Shown piece by piece: positions 41,646-53,870 of a stretch of DNA of 64,000 nucleotides. Under the pieces are notes generated by a model. It was not told the DNA's origin. It ran no database searches and saw nothing but the letters and a program-made list of their open reading frames with translations. The stretch lies in the NCBI GenBank assembly GCA_030180135.1, contig CM058229.1, positions 42,683,522 through 42,747,521 of the forward strand. The letters are read 5' to 3'. The stretch comes from Orychophragmus violaceus. Taxonomy: Eukaryota; Streptophyta; Magnoliopsida; Brassicales; Brassicaceae. The position numbers and the translations under genes are program-made. Position 1 is the first letter of the stretch; each line of letters starts with the position of its first letter.

Positions 41646-44309
41646 ATGAACTTACGCAGCCGTGGACCAACAAACTTAGTTGCAAGAGTTGAGGACATCA
41701 AAGCACACGAGAGGAGATTAGCAAAGGAACGACGCGCACAAGAGAGAGCTGTTCAATTAGAGAGACTTGGGTTGGAACCAATTGTAGAGGTTCTACAAGA
41801 CTTTGTGGGTGTTGAACAACCGGTTATGGATCATCAGGATCAACAACAGCAGCAAGAGCAACAAAGGCCACCTAGAGCCATTGGTGATGGAGATGCACCG
41901 GATACAAATGCAAACCGGCAAGGGATCATTCCACCACCGGTCAACAACAACAACTTCGAGATCCGGGCTATGGTGATGAACATGGTGCAAAACAATCAGT
42001 TTCATGGGCTTGCATCTGAGGATCCCTTGCAGCACTTGGATACATTTGACAAGATTTGTGCTACTACAAGGCTTAATGGTGTGACTGATGATGGTTTGAA
42101 GATGCGTCTCTTCCTCTTCTCTTTGGCGGATAGAGCTAAGGATTGGGAAAGCACCATCCCTCCGGGATCCATTACTACTTGGGGAGACCTTAAGAAGGCT
42201 TTCTTGAAGAAGTTCTTCTCAGCTACTAGGACTGCCCGTTTTCGCAATGAGCTATCCGAGTTTGTGCAACGCAACAATGAGAGCTTCGCTGAAGCTTGGG
42301 AGAGGTTCAATAGGCTCAATACTCAGTGCCCTCACCACGGTTTCACTAAGGAGACACTACTCAGTAACCTCTATCGCGGCGTGCTTCCTAGAATGAGGGC
42401 GATGCTAGACTCTTCTAGTAATGGACACTTCCTAGGCAAGGGAGTTGATGAGGCTATGGAATTAATTGAAAATCTTGCTACAAGCGATGGGAACTACAAT
42501 GAGGATTACGAGCGGACTAATAGAGGATCATCTTCTACAGATGAGAAGTATGAGAAGGAAATCAAGTCCCTCCATGAGAAGCTAGACAAGATGATCTCTT
42601 CAAGCCAAAAGCAAATCAGCTTTGTGGGCACCTATGCAGATTCTCAGCCACTCCTCTACAGTGTGGAAGAAGATATGACACAAGAGGAGATTAACTTCAT
42701 TGCGGGGCAAGGTGGTTTCAACAAGGGCTTCAACCAAAACTATAGAAACCACCCAAACTTTTCATACCGCAACCCCAATGTCGCCAATCCTCAGGACCAA
42801 GTCTATCCTCAAGCTCCATCTCAAGGACAAGCTCAACAAGGCTTTCCAAAGGCTCAAAAACAAAAGCCATTTGTCCCTTACACTAACCAACAAGGGTTTG
42901 GCAATCAGCATCAGTTTCAAGGTCAACAAGGCTATGTTGCCAAGCAACAGTACCCTCCACCCGGTTTTGCACCACCACAGCAACAAGCTACTACATCTTC
43001 TAGTTTGGATAATGAGCTTAAAGGTATGATGCAGCAACTTATACAAGGGCAAGCCTCATGGGCAGTGGAAGTAAGGGACTTGAAGAGTGAGTTACAGAAC
43101 TTGACATCTAGGGTCACTACCATGGAGAAGCAAAAAGGGAAGGCTGATTCTACCAACCATTGCAACACCATCCATTCAAATGCTGATCATGAACAGGTTG
43201 TAGATGAACTTGAAGCCTTTATCAATGGTTCTCCACTTGAGAAGGAGAAAGATGATAAGTTGGATGAAGAGACCATCATTGAGGAGTTTCTTCTTGGTCA
43301 TTGTGATGAAACCATACACGAAGACATGGTTGAGGAAGAGCAACCCACGACCAAGATAGCTCCTACTTCACTTCCTAAGCTAAGAGCACCGGGCAAGTTC
43401 TCATTATCTTGCTCTCTTGGTCATTTGAGGATTGAGGATGCCTTGTGTGATACAGGCTCAAATGTGAGTGTCATATCCCTTGAAATGGTTGAAGAATTGG
43501 GGATCAAGAGCATTGAGAGTTACAAATCTACTCTCACCTTTGGGGATTCTTCAACAAAAGTACCATATGGAGAGCTTAAAGACTACTCGGTGATGATTGG
43601 GGATTGTAAAATCCCAACTGATTTTGTCGTTATGAAGATGAAGAAGGGCAAGAAGCTTCCTCTACTCTTGGGCACTGATTTTCTCAACACTACTGGTGCA
43701 ACAATGGATTTCAACAACAAGAGGGTAGTACACACAAAGGTGAATGATGAGGTGTTCTATCCCATGAAGTCATCCTCCATCAATACTTGTGGAACCGTCA
43801 CAAGTGACCTTGATCTTGAGGAGGAAAGGAAATTTGCTAGTCTTGCCAAACTTGAGTACTGTGGATCCATCATTTTGGGAGATTTGAGGATTGAGGAGCC
43901 ACAAGTTGAAAAAGTTGAGAAGTTGTACTCTCCAAAGGTTGACCAAGTTGTGAAAGATGCTTTGGTTGGAGAGAGTAGTAATGAGCTGATGAGTGAACAC
44001 TTGGAAAGTGTTCCATTAGAGGGGGTGAGTGGAGCAAAGAAAGCTCCTCTTAAAAGAAAGAAGAAGGGAAAAGCACCTACAACCTCTACTCATACTCAAG
44101 CTCCTAGCACTCTCACTCTCCACCCTTTGAAGCTTAAGGATGGGACAATAGAGTACAAGGTGAAATGCAAGGGGAGGTCTAAGCCATTCTCAAGTGCAAG
44201 AGCCATACTTACTCCTGGGCTCCAAGCTGATCCAAACAAGCTCCAAGAGCATCTCAACAAAGTCTTGACAATCACTCAAAAGGTCAAGACTCCTCCACCT
44301 CCTCACTAA
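41646..44309 (+). CDS. E5 gag-protease polyprotein (intact ORF)
   Basis: 887 codons from ATG 41646 (MNLRSRGPTNLVARVED) to TAA. I chose this ATG because upstream in-frame codons lack an ATG before the primer site region. Order: a charged N-terminal segment (EDIKAHERRLAKERRAQERA), a Q-rich stretch, the retrotransposon gag domain (SITTWGDLKKAFLKKFFSAT, FAEAWERFNRLNTQCPHHGF) at about residues 130-250, an Asn/Gln-rich low-complexity region with no obvious CCHC knuckle, then a retropepsin-like domain with ALCDTGSNVSVISLEMVEEL (near 43441) and KKLPLLLGTDFLNTTGATMD. The C-terminus is lysine-rich (APLKRKKKGKAPT). No stop or frameshift despite 2% LTR divergence, suggesting purifying selection or recent mobility in trans. 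Confidence 0.92.
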   Translation: MNLRSRGPTNLVARVEDIKAHERRLAKERRAQERAVQLERLGLEPIVEVLQDFVGVEQPVMDHQDQQQQQEQQRPPRAIGDGDAPDTNANRQGIIPPPVNNNNFEIRAMVMNMVQNNQFHGLASEDPLQHLDTFDKICATTRLNGVTDDGLKMRLFLFSLADRAKDWESTIPPGSITTWGDLKKAFLKKFFSATRTARFRNELSEFVQRNNESFAEAWERFNRLNTQCPHHGFTKETLLSNLYRGVLPRMRAMLDSSSNGHFLGKGVDEAMELIENLATSDGNYNEDYERTNRGSSSTDEKYEKEIKSLHEKLDKMISSSQKQISFVGTYADSQPLLYSVEEDMTQEEINFIAGQGGFNKGFNQNYRNHPNFSYRNPNVANPQDQVYPQAPSQGQAQQGFPKAQKQKPFVPYTNQQGFGNQHQFQGQQGYVAKQQYPPPGFAPPQQQATTSSSLDNELKGMMQQLIQGQASWAVEVRDLKSELQNLTSRVTTMEKQKGKADSTNHCNTIHSNADHEQVVDELEAFINGSPLEKEKDDKLDEETIIEEFLLGHCDETIHEDMVEEEQPTTKIAPTSLPKLRAPGKFSLSCSLGHLRIEDALCDTGSNVSVISLEMVEELGIKSIESYKSTLTFGDSSTKVPYGELKDYSVMIGDCKIPTDFVVMKMKKGKKLPLLLGTDFLNTTGATMDFNNKRVVHTKVNDEVFYPMKSSSINTCGTVTSDLDLEEERKFASLAKLEYCGSIILGDLRIEEPQVEKVEKLYSPKVDQVVKDALVGESSNELMSEHLESVPLEGVSGAKKAPLKRKKKGKAPTTSTHTQAPSTLTLHPLKLKDGTIEYKVKCKGRSKPFSSARAILTPGLQADPNKLQEHLNKVLTITQKVKTPPPPH

Positions 44310-46142
44310 AAGAAAGGTAGTCAAGCTTAGTGACTTAAAACAAGCTCATTTGAGAGGAAGTCTCATGTCTATCTCTTGTAAATATTGCTTTATGTTTTAA
44401 GTTTCCTAGTCATTGTTGATCTCTCTATTTGGTCTCTTCAGGTTTTAGGCTATATAGGTTTTGGCATTGGGAGAAAGAAAGAAGAAGGGTCATGGCGAAA
44501 TCAACAAAGGATTGAGCTCTCATCCCATTTCACTCCACTTAAAACACCAAGTAACACCCCACCCTTGTACATATTTAGTTTTTCCTTTCTTTCATTGCAT
44601 TTTGTTTGTTTTCGGTCTTTCCTCCTCGCTTCTTTCACACAAGGGACTGTGTGATTTAAGTTTGGGGGAGAGACCAGTTGCTAATCATGTTTCTTTTGAT
44701 CTTATTTTTTTTTCCTTGAGTCTCATGCATTGCATCTAAGGCATAGAAAAACCAAAAAAATCGAAATTTTTTGAAAAGTTTTCACAAAAAGAAAGCATTG
44801 TAGGATCGAGTCTAGTTAGTTTTGTAGGATTCATGCATTGGGGACAATGATGATTTTTCCTTGTAGAGGCTCACCAATTAAGTTGCTCGTTGCTTTAATC
44901 GATTTTCAAAGCAAAGGAAAACCCATTGCTTGACTTTGAGATTCTGAAATTCCCTATCCTTGTGAAGCTCGCTTGAACTTAGCTCAATTCTGTGATATTT
45001 GACTTAATTTGACTTTGAAATATCTTGCTTAGGGGCTTGAAATGCAATCCCATGATCTTTGCCCGAGTTATGTTTTCCCTTTTACCACTCTCTTGATTAA
45101 CTCGGGAAACGATTGATCTTATGATCATGGCTTCCCTTACCCAAAGACCTTAAACCTTTCCTTAAAGCCAAAATGATTTGTGAGTGAGGCATGTTCTTGA
45201 TAGCTTTTGGCATGTGCAAAAACTTGAGAGTATCGGGAACGACAATGGTCTTTTCTCATTCTTAGCTAGCTCTATTTGCCATAAGAGTCTAGCATTAGGA
45301 TTGGAAATAAGTTTGGGGGAGAGATGAGAGTTACAATGGGAAAGGACGGATCAATGAAAAGAGTTGAAAAAGGTTTCAAAAAGGAAAGAAAGAATGTCAC
45401 TAGGAAGTCTTATAAGAAAAGAGCTATGTGCAATAAGAAAAAGTCCTCTAAGAATGATTCAAAAGGAAAGAAAAGAAAGATAAAGTAAGAGGGGATAAGT
45501 TTTGAAAAAGTTTGCTCAAGTTTGAAAAAGAGTAAAATCAGTTAAGTGTTTCCTAGTTGACAAAGAAAAGAGAGAAAAAGAGCTAAAGGGGTGAGTGTTT
45601 TGGTGAAAGATTGATCATGAGTTGGGGGTTTGGTGAGTGTTTATCTTTCATTATGGGATTGTTTAGAAAAATCTTCTAGGGATTGGGTAGAACAATGAGG
45701 AAAGAACTTTGTATGCATGAATTGTTCCCTTTCTTAGATAGATTTTGTGTAATGCCAATTGCTCCTATTATTTAGTGTGACCCACCCCAAAAGAAACTCT
45801 ACTTAACCACCTCAAATAAGCCTTTCTTGACCCTTGCCGATTGGGATTGATTGATTGCCCCTTTGTGAGATCGCACTTAACTTTTAACGAATGTAAGGAA
45901 TTGAGTTGATGATTGCTTGTGTTCTATAGGATCTCGGGAGTTAGAGTAGGGATTGAGGGAACGGTAATGTGGAAGTACATGAATAGACAATATGATTTGA
46001 GCAACTTGTAACTTCTTTGAAAGATCTTGCATCTTGTTGTGAGTCTTGTGGTTTTGAGTCCCGTCCTTCAAACCTTTCTCCCAACTTGCTTTGATAGTCT
46101 TATGCTTGCTTGTGGACAAGCAAGGTTTAAGTTTGGGGGAAT
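44310..46142 (+). other. E5 3' non-coding region with three polypurine-like tracts
   Basis: No coding potential. TAAGTTTGGGGGA occurs at 44657, 45308 and 46128; the last abuts the 3' LTR. The first follows GGGACTGTGTGATT, matching GGGGACAGTGTGTC before the first such tract in E4. Purine-rich low-complexity DNA lies at 45340-45560. Confidence 0.8.
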
Positions 46143-47711
46143 TGATATACTTGTATTTTCATGCATTTAGGCTATTGTTAGGATCATGTTTTACTTCTTT
46201 TTAGTTTCCTTTAGTTTCATTTCTTTGGTCATTGGTGTGTTTAGAGTATAGGATCATCTAGAGCTAGGTTTAGGCATTCTAGGCTTGCATTTGGAGTGTT
46301 TCTTATGTTTTGTAGGTTCTTGGAGTTGCTAAGGATGTTTGGAAGAGTTTGGAGGCCAAAAGAGTGATTGCAAGTGAAATGGTGATGAAGGACCAAACCG
46401 ATGAGCTTGAAAGATTGAGTCATATGAAGATATTACATTGACTTTTAGCTCTGGGATTCTAAATACAAATCATGGGAAATTGAGTTAGCTTTATAATGGA
46501 GGTGGTGTGAAGTCATTCGGATCTATATGGAAAGAGTTATTCCTGATTTACTGGATGCATCTCAACACAAAAAATTCAGACAGTCCATATCGACCTGCAT
46601 ATCGACCTGGCAACCCGATACATACTCTCGGATTAAATTCAGACAGTCCATATCGACCAGCATATCGACTGGCTGGCCGATACAGACTCTCGGATTAAAT
46701 TCAGACAGTCCATATCGACCAGCATAACGACTGGCTGGCCGATACAGACCCCATAAATTGTCTTGGATCCGGGTCAACACCCGGTTTATTCCGGGTTGAC
46801 CCGGTTCGCACCATATTCACTACTTAAGCCAAAAACCTATTTTCTATTGTTTTTTAAGCTTTATTTTTGTTCAAAACACTTGGGAAGAACAAGTTTGAAT
46901 CTTGGATCAATCTAAGGACTTCTTTTGAGATTTCTTCATTTAATCTTTCTACTTTCTCTAATCTCCTATGATTAATACTATCTCTTTGGGTTTTGTTAAT
47001 CATAGAATGATTAGTGAGTAGTCCCTTTTTGAGCTTTTGGGTTAGGAAGATTTGAGTGATTAGGGGTTGAATCTTGATGTCTATGGCTTAGTTTTGATTG
47101 ATCCTTTCTCATTAAATGGTCTTATTGCTAGATTAGGCTTAGCTAACCTTGATCTAGAACTTTGGGATTTTATTGCACATAAGGTGTTCGATGAAATGCT
47201 AGTTTTGATTTAATGAGAGCTTTACATTCTTACCCAATGACAATTGATGTTTAAGGTGTTTAGTAGCTAAAGGACTTGTGATTAATGCATGCTTGCTTGT
47301 GATTAGCCAATGAGAGATGATGTTTAATGCTTGATTAGCATAGGGTTAATGACATGAGAGTGTATTAACTTGGATTTGTGTTCCTAAGCTGAAGGATTAA
47401 CATTTTAATGTTGTGTTTGACATCTTGATTCAATGCTTAGTTACTTAGATCAATTTCATATACCCAAGAGCTTGATCTTTAATCTTCTATTTGAATTGTC
47501 TTGTTTGTTCTCTCTTGCTTGATTTTATTGCTTGATATTGTTAATTGCATTTAGATATTAGAATTTTAACTCAAATTGGTATTGCTTGACTGTTTGGGTT
47601 TAGTGTATTCTTATTGGCTCTATTCCATTCCCAAATAGGTTCGATACCTCAAAGCTACACGATAAGCTTGAGGAATTGGTACCTCAAAGGATTGTAAAAT
47701 CCCTGTTATCA
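46143..47711 (+). repeat. 3' LTR of E5
   Basis: 1569 bp, TGATATAC...TGTTATCA, with the triple 63-bp repeat at 46575-46750. Confidence 0.93.
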
Positions 47712-47716
47712 ATGTC

Positions 47717-48160
47717 CTAAGAGTTTATTGCATGTATTGTATCTTTTTAACTTTTTTATGACTCTTTTGTATATTTCTAAAACTTATTGCAAAGTTGTAT
47801 CTTTTTTTTGTAGGTCCCACCGGAGAAAGACAGTTTTATCCCTGCGTATACTAGATATGGCTTTTGACGGATAGTTTTCCACTTTTTCACAACTATCCAT
47901 CCTTTTATTATTATTTTTTTTTATTTTTTTTCTCCCCCTCTCTCTCTTTTTTACTTTATATTAATTTCACCTCTCTATTTTTTTAAGGTTGATAGATTGG
48001 CGGAGGGGAGGTTTCCGGCAATATAGACTGGCTGAATAGAGATAAAACCGGCCGATGTACCGGAATTCAAAAAAAAAAAATCAAAATCGGACTTATTACA
48101 AAAGTTTCGAATGGATAGTTTAGAGTAGGTGTCTACAATCTCATCTATTCGTGGATACTA
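47717..48160. other. Spacer, nothing recognised
   Basis: AT- and pyrimidine-rich DNA with a C/T-rich run near 47930-47960 and an A-run near 48070. No gene seen. Confidence 0.4.
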
Positions 48161-48164
48161 CCAC

Positions 48165-49735
48165 AATCATATCACGTGCTGGACGTTTTTCATGGATAGC
48201 CAAACTTGGCTAAGTTAATATCTTCCACATATGGACGGACATACATGTATCCATGGTTTGCTACATATCCATTAATAGATTATATGTTATCCATAGATGT
48301 ATATTCGACATAAGACCAATAATATCATGTTGGACGCTTATCATGGATAACCAAGCTTGACATTGCTAATATGGACGGACATACATATATCTATGATTTG
48401 TTACCTACTTAGTATCTATCTTCACATATAATTTATTGGAGTATTATCTTCAAAAACAAAACTATCCATCGTTTAGGTAATTTAGCTCACTTTCGAAACC
48501 AAATTTGCCAATTATTCATCCTTAAAGATTACATATAACTAGTTCTTTATCTTAAAATTACTTTGCCTAACCACCAAGTCGTGTTTATATTTTCAAAACT
48601 AAAATGATTATCCATTAATATATCATAATATGATTATCAGTTGATATATATTCGAAATAAAACCAATATTAGAGATCACATATAACTAGTTATATCATGT
48701 TGGACGCTTCTCATGGATAACCAAACTTGACAATGCTAATATGAACGGACATACATGTATCCATGGTTTGTTACCTACTTAGTATCTATCTTCACATATA
48801 ATTCATTGGAGTATTATCTTAGAAAACAAAACTATCCATCGTTTAGGTAATTTAGCTCACTACCGAAACCAAATTTGCTAATTATCCATCCTTAAAGATC
48901 ACATATAACTAGTTCTTTACCTTAAAATTACTTCGCCTAACCACCAAGTCATGTTTATTTTTCCAAAACTAAAATGATTATCCATTAATAGATCATAATA
49001 TGATTATCCGTTGATGTATATTCGAAATAAGACCAATATTAAAGATCACATATAACTAGTTATATCATGTTGGACGCTTCTCATGGATAACCAAACTTGA
49101 CAATGCTAATATGAACGGACGTACATGTATTCATGGTTTGTTACCTACTTAGTATCTATCTTCACATATAATTCATTGGAGTATTATCTTCAAAAACAAA
49201 ACTATCCATCGTTTAGGTAATTTAACTCACTCTCGAAACCAAATTTGCTAATTATCCATCCTTAAAGATTACATATAACTACCTTAAAATTACTTCGCCT
49301 AACCACCAAGTCATGTTTATTTTTTCAAAACTAAAATGATTATCCATTAATAGATCATAGTATGGTTATCCATAGATGTATATTCGATCATAGTATGGTT
49401 ACCTACTTAGTATGTTATCCATAGATGTTATCCATTAATAGATCATAGTATGATTGCCTACTTAGTATTTATCTTCACATATAATTCATTGGAGTATTAT
49501 CTTCAAAAACAAAATTATCCATCATTTAGGTAAATTAGCTCACTCCCGACACCAAATTTGCCAATTATCCATCCTTAAAGATCACATATAACTAGTTCTT
49601 TACCTTAAAATTACTTTGTCTAACCACCAAGTCATGTTTATTTTTTTCAAAACTAAAATGGTTATCCATTAATAGATCATAATATGATTATCCATAGATG
49701 TATATTCGAAATAAGACCAATATTAAAAGAGAGAA
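48165..49735. repeat. ~370-bp tandem repeat array
   Basis: The landmark ATCATGTTGGACGCTT starts at 48324, 48694 and 49064, giving a 370-bp period over three consecutive copies, with a partial diverged copy before 48324 and a rearranged truncated copy from about 49370 to 49735. Each monomer repeats variants of TTATCCATTAATAGATCATA and ACTATCCATCGTTTAGGTAA. It could be a local satellite or tandemly amplified transposon piece. No ORF. Confidence 0.85.
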
Positions 49736-49739
49736 GGAT

Positions 49740-51130
49740 AGTATATATCCATGATTTATGTGAAGTGTGATGTATTAGACCTAGCTGTATCCATCCAAGA
49801 AAAAATAGAAGATAGTAGACCTATCTATGACTTTTTATGCATTTCTCTCTCCTGTGAGGTTAATTTCGTCTTTTTGACGTTGTGCCCTACAAAAAAAAGA
49901 TACAAAATTGTAAGTAGAATTCAAAAGGTAATTACTTTTCAAAAAAATACATTGAGTGCAATAAATTCAAGGTCCTAAGCCCAAAAGAGGAGAGGTAGAC
50001 AGAGAGTTAAAAATCCGTTTTACCTGTGATTTTAGAACCATTAAAATCTTTATACATGGAGAATCTCTTTATAAATGTAATAATGGTAGAAAATAAAAAA
50101 GTTTAAAGATCAGTTTATATAAAAATAATAAAATAATACAAGTGTGATATTACAAGAAAGTGATACCCAAGAAAAAAATCTAGCCTTAAACTTTGGTATT
50201 AGAAATATGATTTTGGAAGAAAATAATAATAAAAATTAAAATGATTTTATAAACTTGAGATTTATATCTAAGAATTGTTTTTTATTTGAATATCTAAATA
50301 TTTAATAATTTGAAAATTAACTATATATTATGTAGTAAAGTTATAATGCTTTTATAAATTTGAGATTGTGATTGTCATTTGTTATGATTGAAAACAACGA
50401 TGAAAGAAATTGCAGGAACTATGTTTTTCTTTTTAGGAACATGGTCTTACCCTTAACAAGAGTTTTCTTTCAGCCGTGACACATATCAGTGGTTGATATA
50501 TATATCTCGCATGATTTGGAGAATGGCATGCTAATATTATGACATATGCAGTTTCATTCTTATTGATTCATATAAGTGTCACGTATGCTTGTCCTTTCCC
50601 CCCCCCAACATCATGTATGCTTGTCATTGTTGCTATCAATAATAATATGATTCAAGTCGTTTGCATTTGCTGCGATGAGATTTTTTTTTCTTGGATGGCT
50701 AAATGTTCATTATTTTGTGAGATTTTTGTTTGTTGAGTCTTATAGGTCCAAAAGTTCTTACTGTTTTAAATTGTGTTCTGGAAGATTAGATTAATTTCTG
50801 AATTTAAGGAGTTGGATTATTTATCATATTATCGAAATTAGAAAAGATGGCAAAGTATGAGCTAGACAAGATTATTGGCCTTATTAAGGAGATACAATGT
50901 ATTTACATGATTATGGACCGATCGCATAGCGATCTTCAGTTCCCACCTTTTTATATAGAAAATTATCTTCGTAAAGGATAATTGAGATTAATCTGATTTA
51001 ATAGTGGAGAATGGTCTTTCCATCCTTACACATTTATTATACTCTATCAGTTATTCTCTAAACTCTTCCAAATATGTTCTACTAAATTCTAAAGAGTTTT
51101 TAAAAGTTCTAGAAAATAGACTGTAAGAGA
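49740..51130. other. AT-rich spacer, no gene supported
   Basis: Only short open frames without known domains. Simple C-run at about 50600 and T-runs. It may include an unrecognised 5' end of the hAT element that follows. Confidence 0.4.
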
Positions 51131-51134
51131 GATA

Positions 51135-52975
51135 TGATATGTCCATCCAAATCTGGTACTTCTTATATAAAGAAGCACCTTAATTTTTCTTACAAGGCTT
51201 TCAAGATAATGGCAAACTGCTAAAAGATTTAATTTTAATGATCAAACTATGTTGAATTCGGATAGTAATGGTGGTTTTATATTGTCTAAGGTATATGATG
51301 ATATAGTAAGATAAGCGTCTAATGAAATGTTAATGTTAGACGAGTTGCCTTTTTTGTATAGAGAGCTTAGCTTAGAAGCATTTCTATTCTAGAGTTAAGT
51401 TGGTATAAACTTAGTTTAGGAGAACAGTCACAAGATATATTATGGAAATGGTATGTGAAAAGTATCAAAGATACTTGGAAAGAACAAGCATAAAGTCTCT
51501 TTTACCAGATACATATGGGTTGCTCCACATACCAGAGCTACTTACATGGTAATAACAGCCCATTTTTGGACGCTTAGTTGGCAATTAAGGAAACTGATAA
51601 TCGAATTCAAGAACGTGTACGACCATAAAGAAGCTATGATTGCTAAAGTGTTAAAGGATTTTTTAGCAGAGTGTGATCTCAAGCGAGTGTTCTGCATAAT
51701 CGTAGACAATGCCACAACTAACAGTTCAGCTATGAGGAGATTCAACGAAGAGTTCAGTGAAGTTGGAGAGGATGCGTTAGTTCTAAAAGGAAAGTATTTG
51801 CATCTATAAGGTGTGCGACGCATATACTTAACCTGATTGTGAAGGAAGACTTGCAAGAAATATATCACAATGTGAATACTATTCGTAATGACATTCACTT
51901 TTTAGGTCTTCAACACCAAGAATCAAGTCATTTGAGTCTCACATGGAATCAAGAAGGATTCATAGAGGAAGTATGCGTTTGGATGTAAAGAAGAGATGTA
52001 ACTCGACTTACCTGATGCAAGAACAAGAATTGAAGTTTAAATAAGCGTTTGAGAAGATGGAGCTAGAGGACAAGCCTTATAAATACTACTTCAACGAAAT
52101 TGGATGGTAAAAAGAGGGTTGGATCACCACGTAAAGCTGATTGGGAAGTAGTGGAGAGGTTAGTCCAATTCCTCATCATATTTTTCAAAGCTACATTGGC
52201 ACTTTCGACTTCAACAAATTCTTGTTCTCACAAGCTCTTTCATGCAATACTCACGACTACCATGGACATTAGTGCCTTAAGTATTTATCTTGGTCCTGAT
52301 AAAGCATTACATTCAAAATTCTTGTGAATGTTAGGAAAATTGGGGAAGTATTTACATCCATTTGGCGAAAATTTTGAAATGAATGGTTGGCGATATTAGC
52401 ATGCATTTTCGATCCATGCAAGAAGATGAAGTTTACTCTGAAATGTTTTGAAAAAATTTGGGGTAAAGAAAGTCAAGAGTCAAGTTCCTAACGATTCAAT
52501 ATTAAAGATACTCAAGAGTTTGCACAGTGACTATAACAATATAGTGAACAAAAATGACAATGGTGGATCACAAGGCCCAACTTCTCATTCTCAAGTCGCT
52601 TCTTCTCAATCTCAATCGCAAGAGCCATGTGTAGATGAAGTTTCACAGAGAACAATTCTTGGAATGATCTTGCGTATGAATCTATGAATGATATCTACAA
52701 TTAGCTTGTTCCAGAAACCGGTGTTCCAGAAAAACAAATGAGTTGAAATTGTATTTAAAAGAGAATGTGGAGATACCAAACCTAATATACAGTTCATAGT
52801 ATGATGTCCTATCTTGGTGGAATGTAAACAGCCCTAAGTTCCCAGTTTTATCACAAATTGGTAAGGATGTACTCGTTAATTATGAAAATTTCTTCAGTAG
52901 CATATGAGTCTGCCTTCAACACCAGTGGGAGAATTTTTTATCCTTCTAAGGGCTGTTTGACACACTATATGATAT
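51135..52975 (+). pseudogene. Decayed hAT transposase (BED-finger type)
   Basis: Fragments in all three forward frames match the order of plant hAT transposases. SKSGTSYIKKHLNFS near 51150 resembles the end of a BED zinc finger; MLMLDELPFLYRE near 51330; ITAHFWTLSWQLRKLIIEF and CDLKRVFCIIVDNATTNSSA at 51551-51730 (the VDNA motif of the catalytic core); AHILNLIVKEDLQEI-like near 51815; and the C-terminal dimerisation segment VLSWWNVNSPKFPVLSQIGK near 52810, then YESAFNTSGRIFYPSKG near 52900. Many stops and frameshifts; not functional. The homology is from family knowledge, the decay from the sequence. Confidence 0.8.
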
Positions 52976-53627
52976 AAGTCTTAATTTGTACTGATAAATG
53001 CAGAAATGTGATATCAAACTAAATGAAAGAGGATTGACAAGGAAAGAACAACTCTTTTCTGAGATAGAACTCCAAGATAAACTTATGAGAGGTAATTTTC
53101 ATTATCTGTTTTTATATATTTCAAACGAATTCTGTGATATACTATTGATTTATAACTTATGTTATTTTATTAGAGTTTAAACATGAATTCAACTGCAAAG
53201 ACCATTGAGATTAAGGTAATAATTCTTTACTTTCTATTTTATATTGCATAGTTTTCAATCTTTACATAATAACCGGTTATAATGGATTTTATGTAGGAAA
53301 GTTTCTGGTCTTTCTGAGATGTTGTTGAGTGTTGATAGCGTTTGGAGTTTGCTTGTTGTATTTTCTTGTTGCAAATTTGATGGTTAGGACTTAGGACTTA
53401 AGAGTTAAACCAGAACTTTGTTAACGTCTGGCTCTTTACTTTAGTTCTTCGGTTGTAAGGTTTCATGAGCCAATTTTGAAACCTATTTGGTATTGGAGCA
53501 GTTTGTAAAGTTTCGGATTCAGTTATATCTATTTTGAAGTTTGCAAATTGTGTTTTTGCAGTTTCAGATTTGCAACATTTTGTAAGACTTGTAATTTTCA
53601 TAGTTTTCAGGTATTTATACAAATTGC

Positions 53628-53869
53628 GGGTAAAGTTATACCCGAAGATACCCGAAAAATCCAAACCGACTAGTCTCCGTAAAAAATCGGGTTTTTATAA
53701 GTTTTCCAATGTTAGACCCAAATCGACTCGGACCCGAGTAGAACTGATCCAAACCGGACCCAATTGTAGTCATGTCTTTAAGTGAGACCTTAGTTTGTAT
53801 ACCCGTTAGACCCAATATCTGTAAGGACTCGATCCGAACACGACCCGGTGACCCGAATGCCTAGGTCTA
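53628..53869. other. Possible 3' end of hAT element with ACCCGA subterminal repeats
   Basis: Dense ACCCGA / GACCC words end in CCGAATGCCTAGGTCTA. Its reverse complement starts TAGACCTAGGCATTCGG, like the termini of a common plant hAT group. The LINE remnant resumes right after. I did not find the matching left end, so the pairing with the transposase remnant is inference. Confidence 0.5.
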
Positions 53870-53870
53870 A

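Larger units (their letters stand above)
39955..47716 (+). mobile_element. Non-autonomous Athila-like element E5 (gag-protease only)
   Basis: Element 39960-47711 (7752 bp) with target duplication ATGTC (39955-39959, 47712-47716). LTRs 1571 and 1569 bp, differing by roughly 2%. The primer site is Asp-tRNA-like with one variant base. One long intact ORF covers gag and protease; RT, RNase H and integrase are absent and there is no room in which they are merely decayed (44310-46142 is non-coding). This matches the TR-GAG type of element that would depend on an autonomous partner, perhaps an Athila element such as E4. Confidence 0.92.

Noticed and set aside
50835..50960. Possible 5' part of the LINE on the left of the hAT remnant
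   Set aside because: I could not match it to the LINE frame, so the hAT-in-LINE nesting stays unproven.
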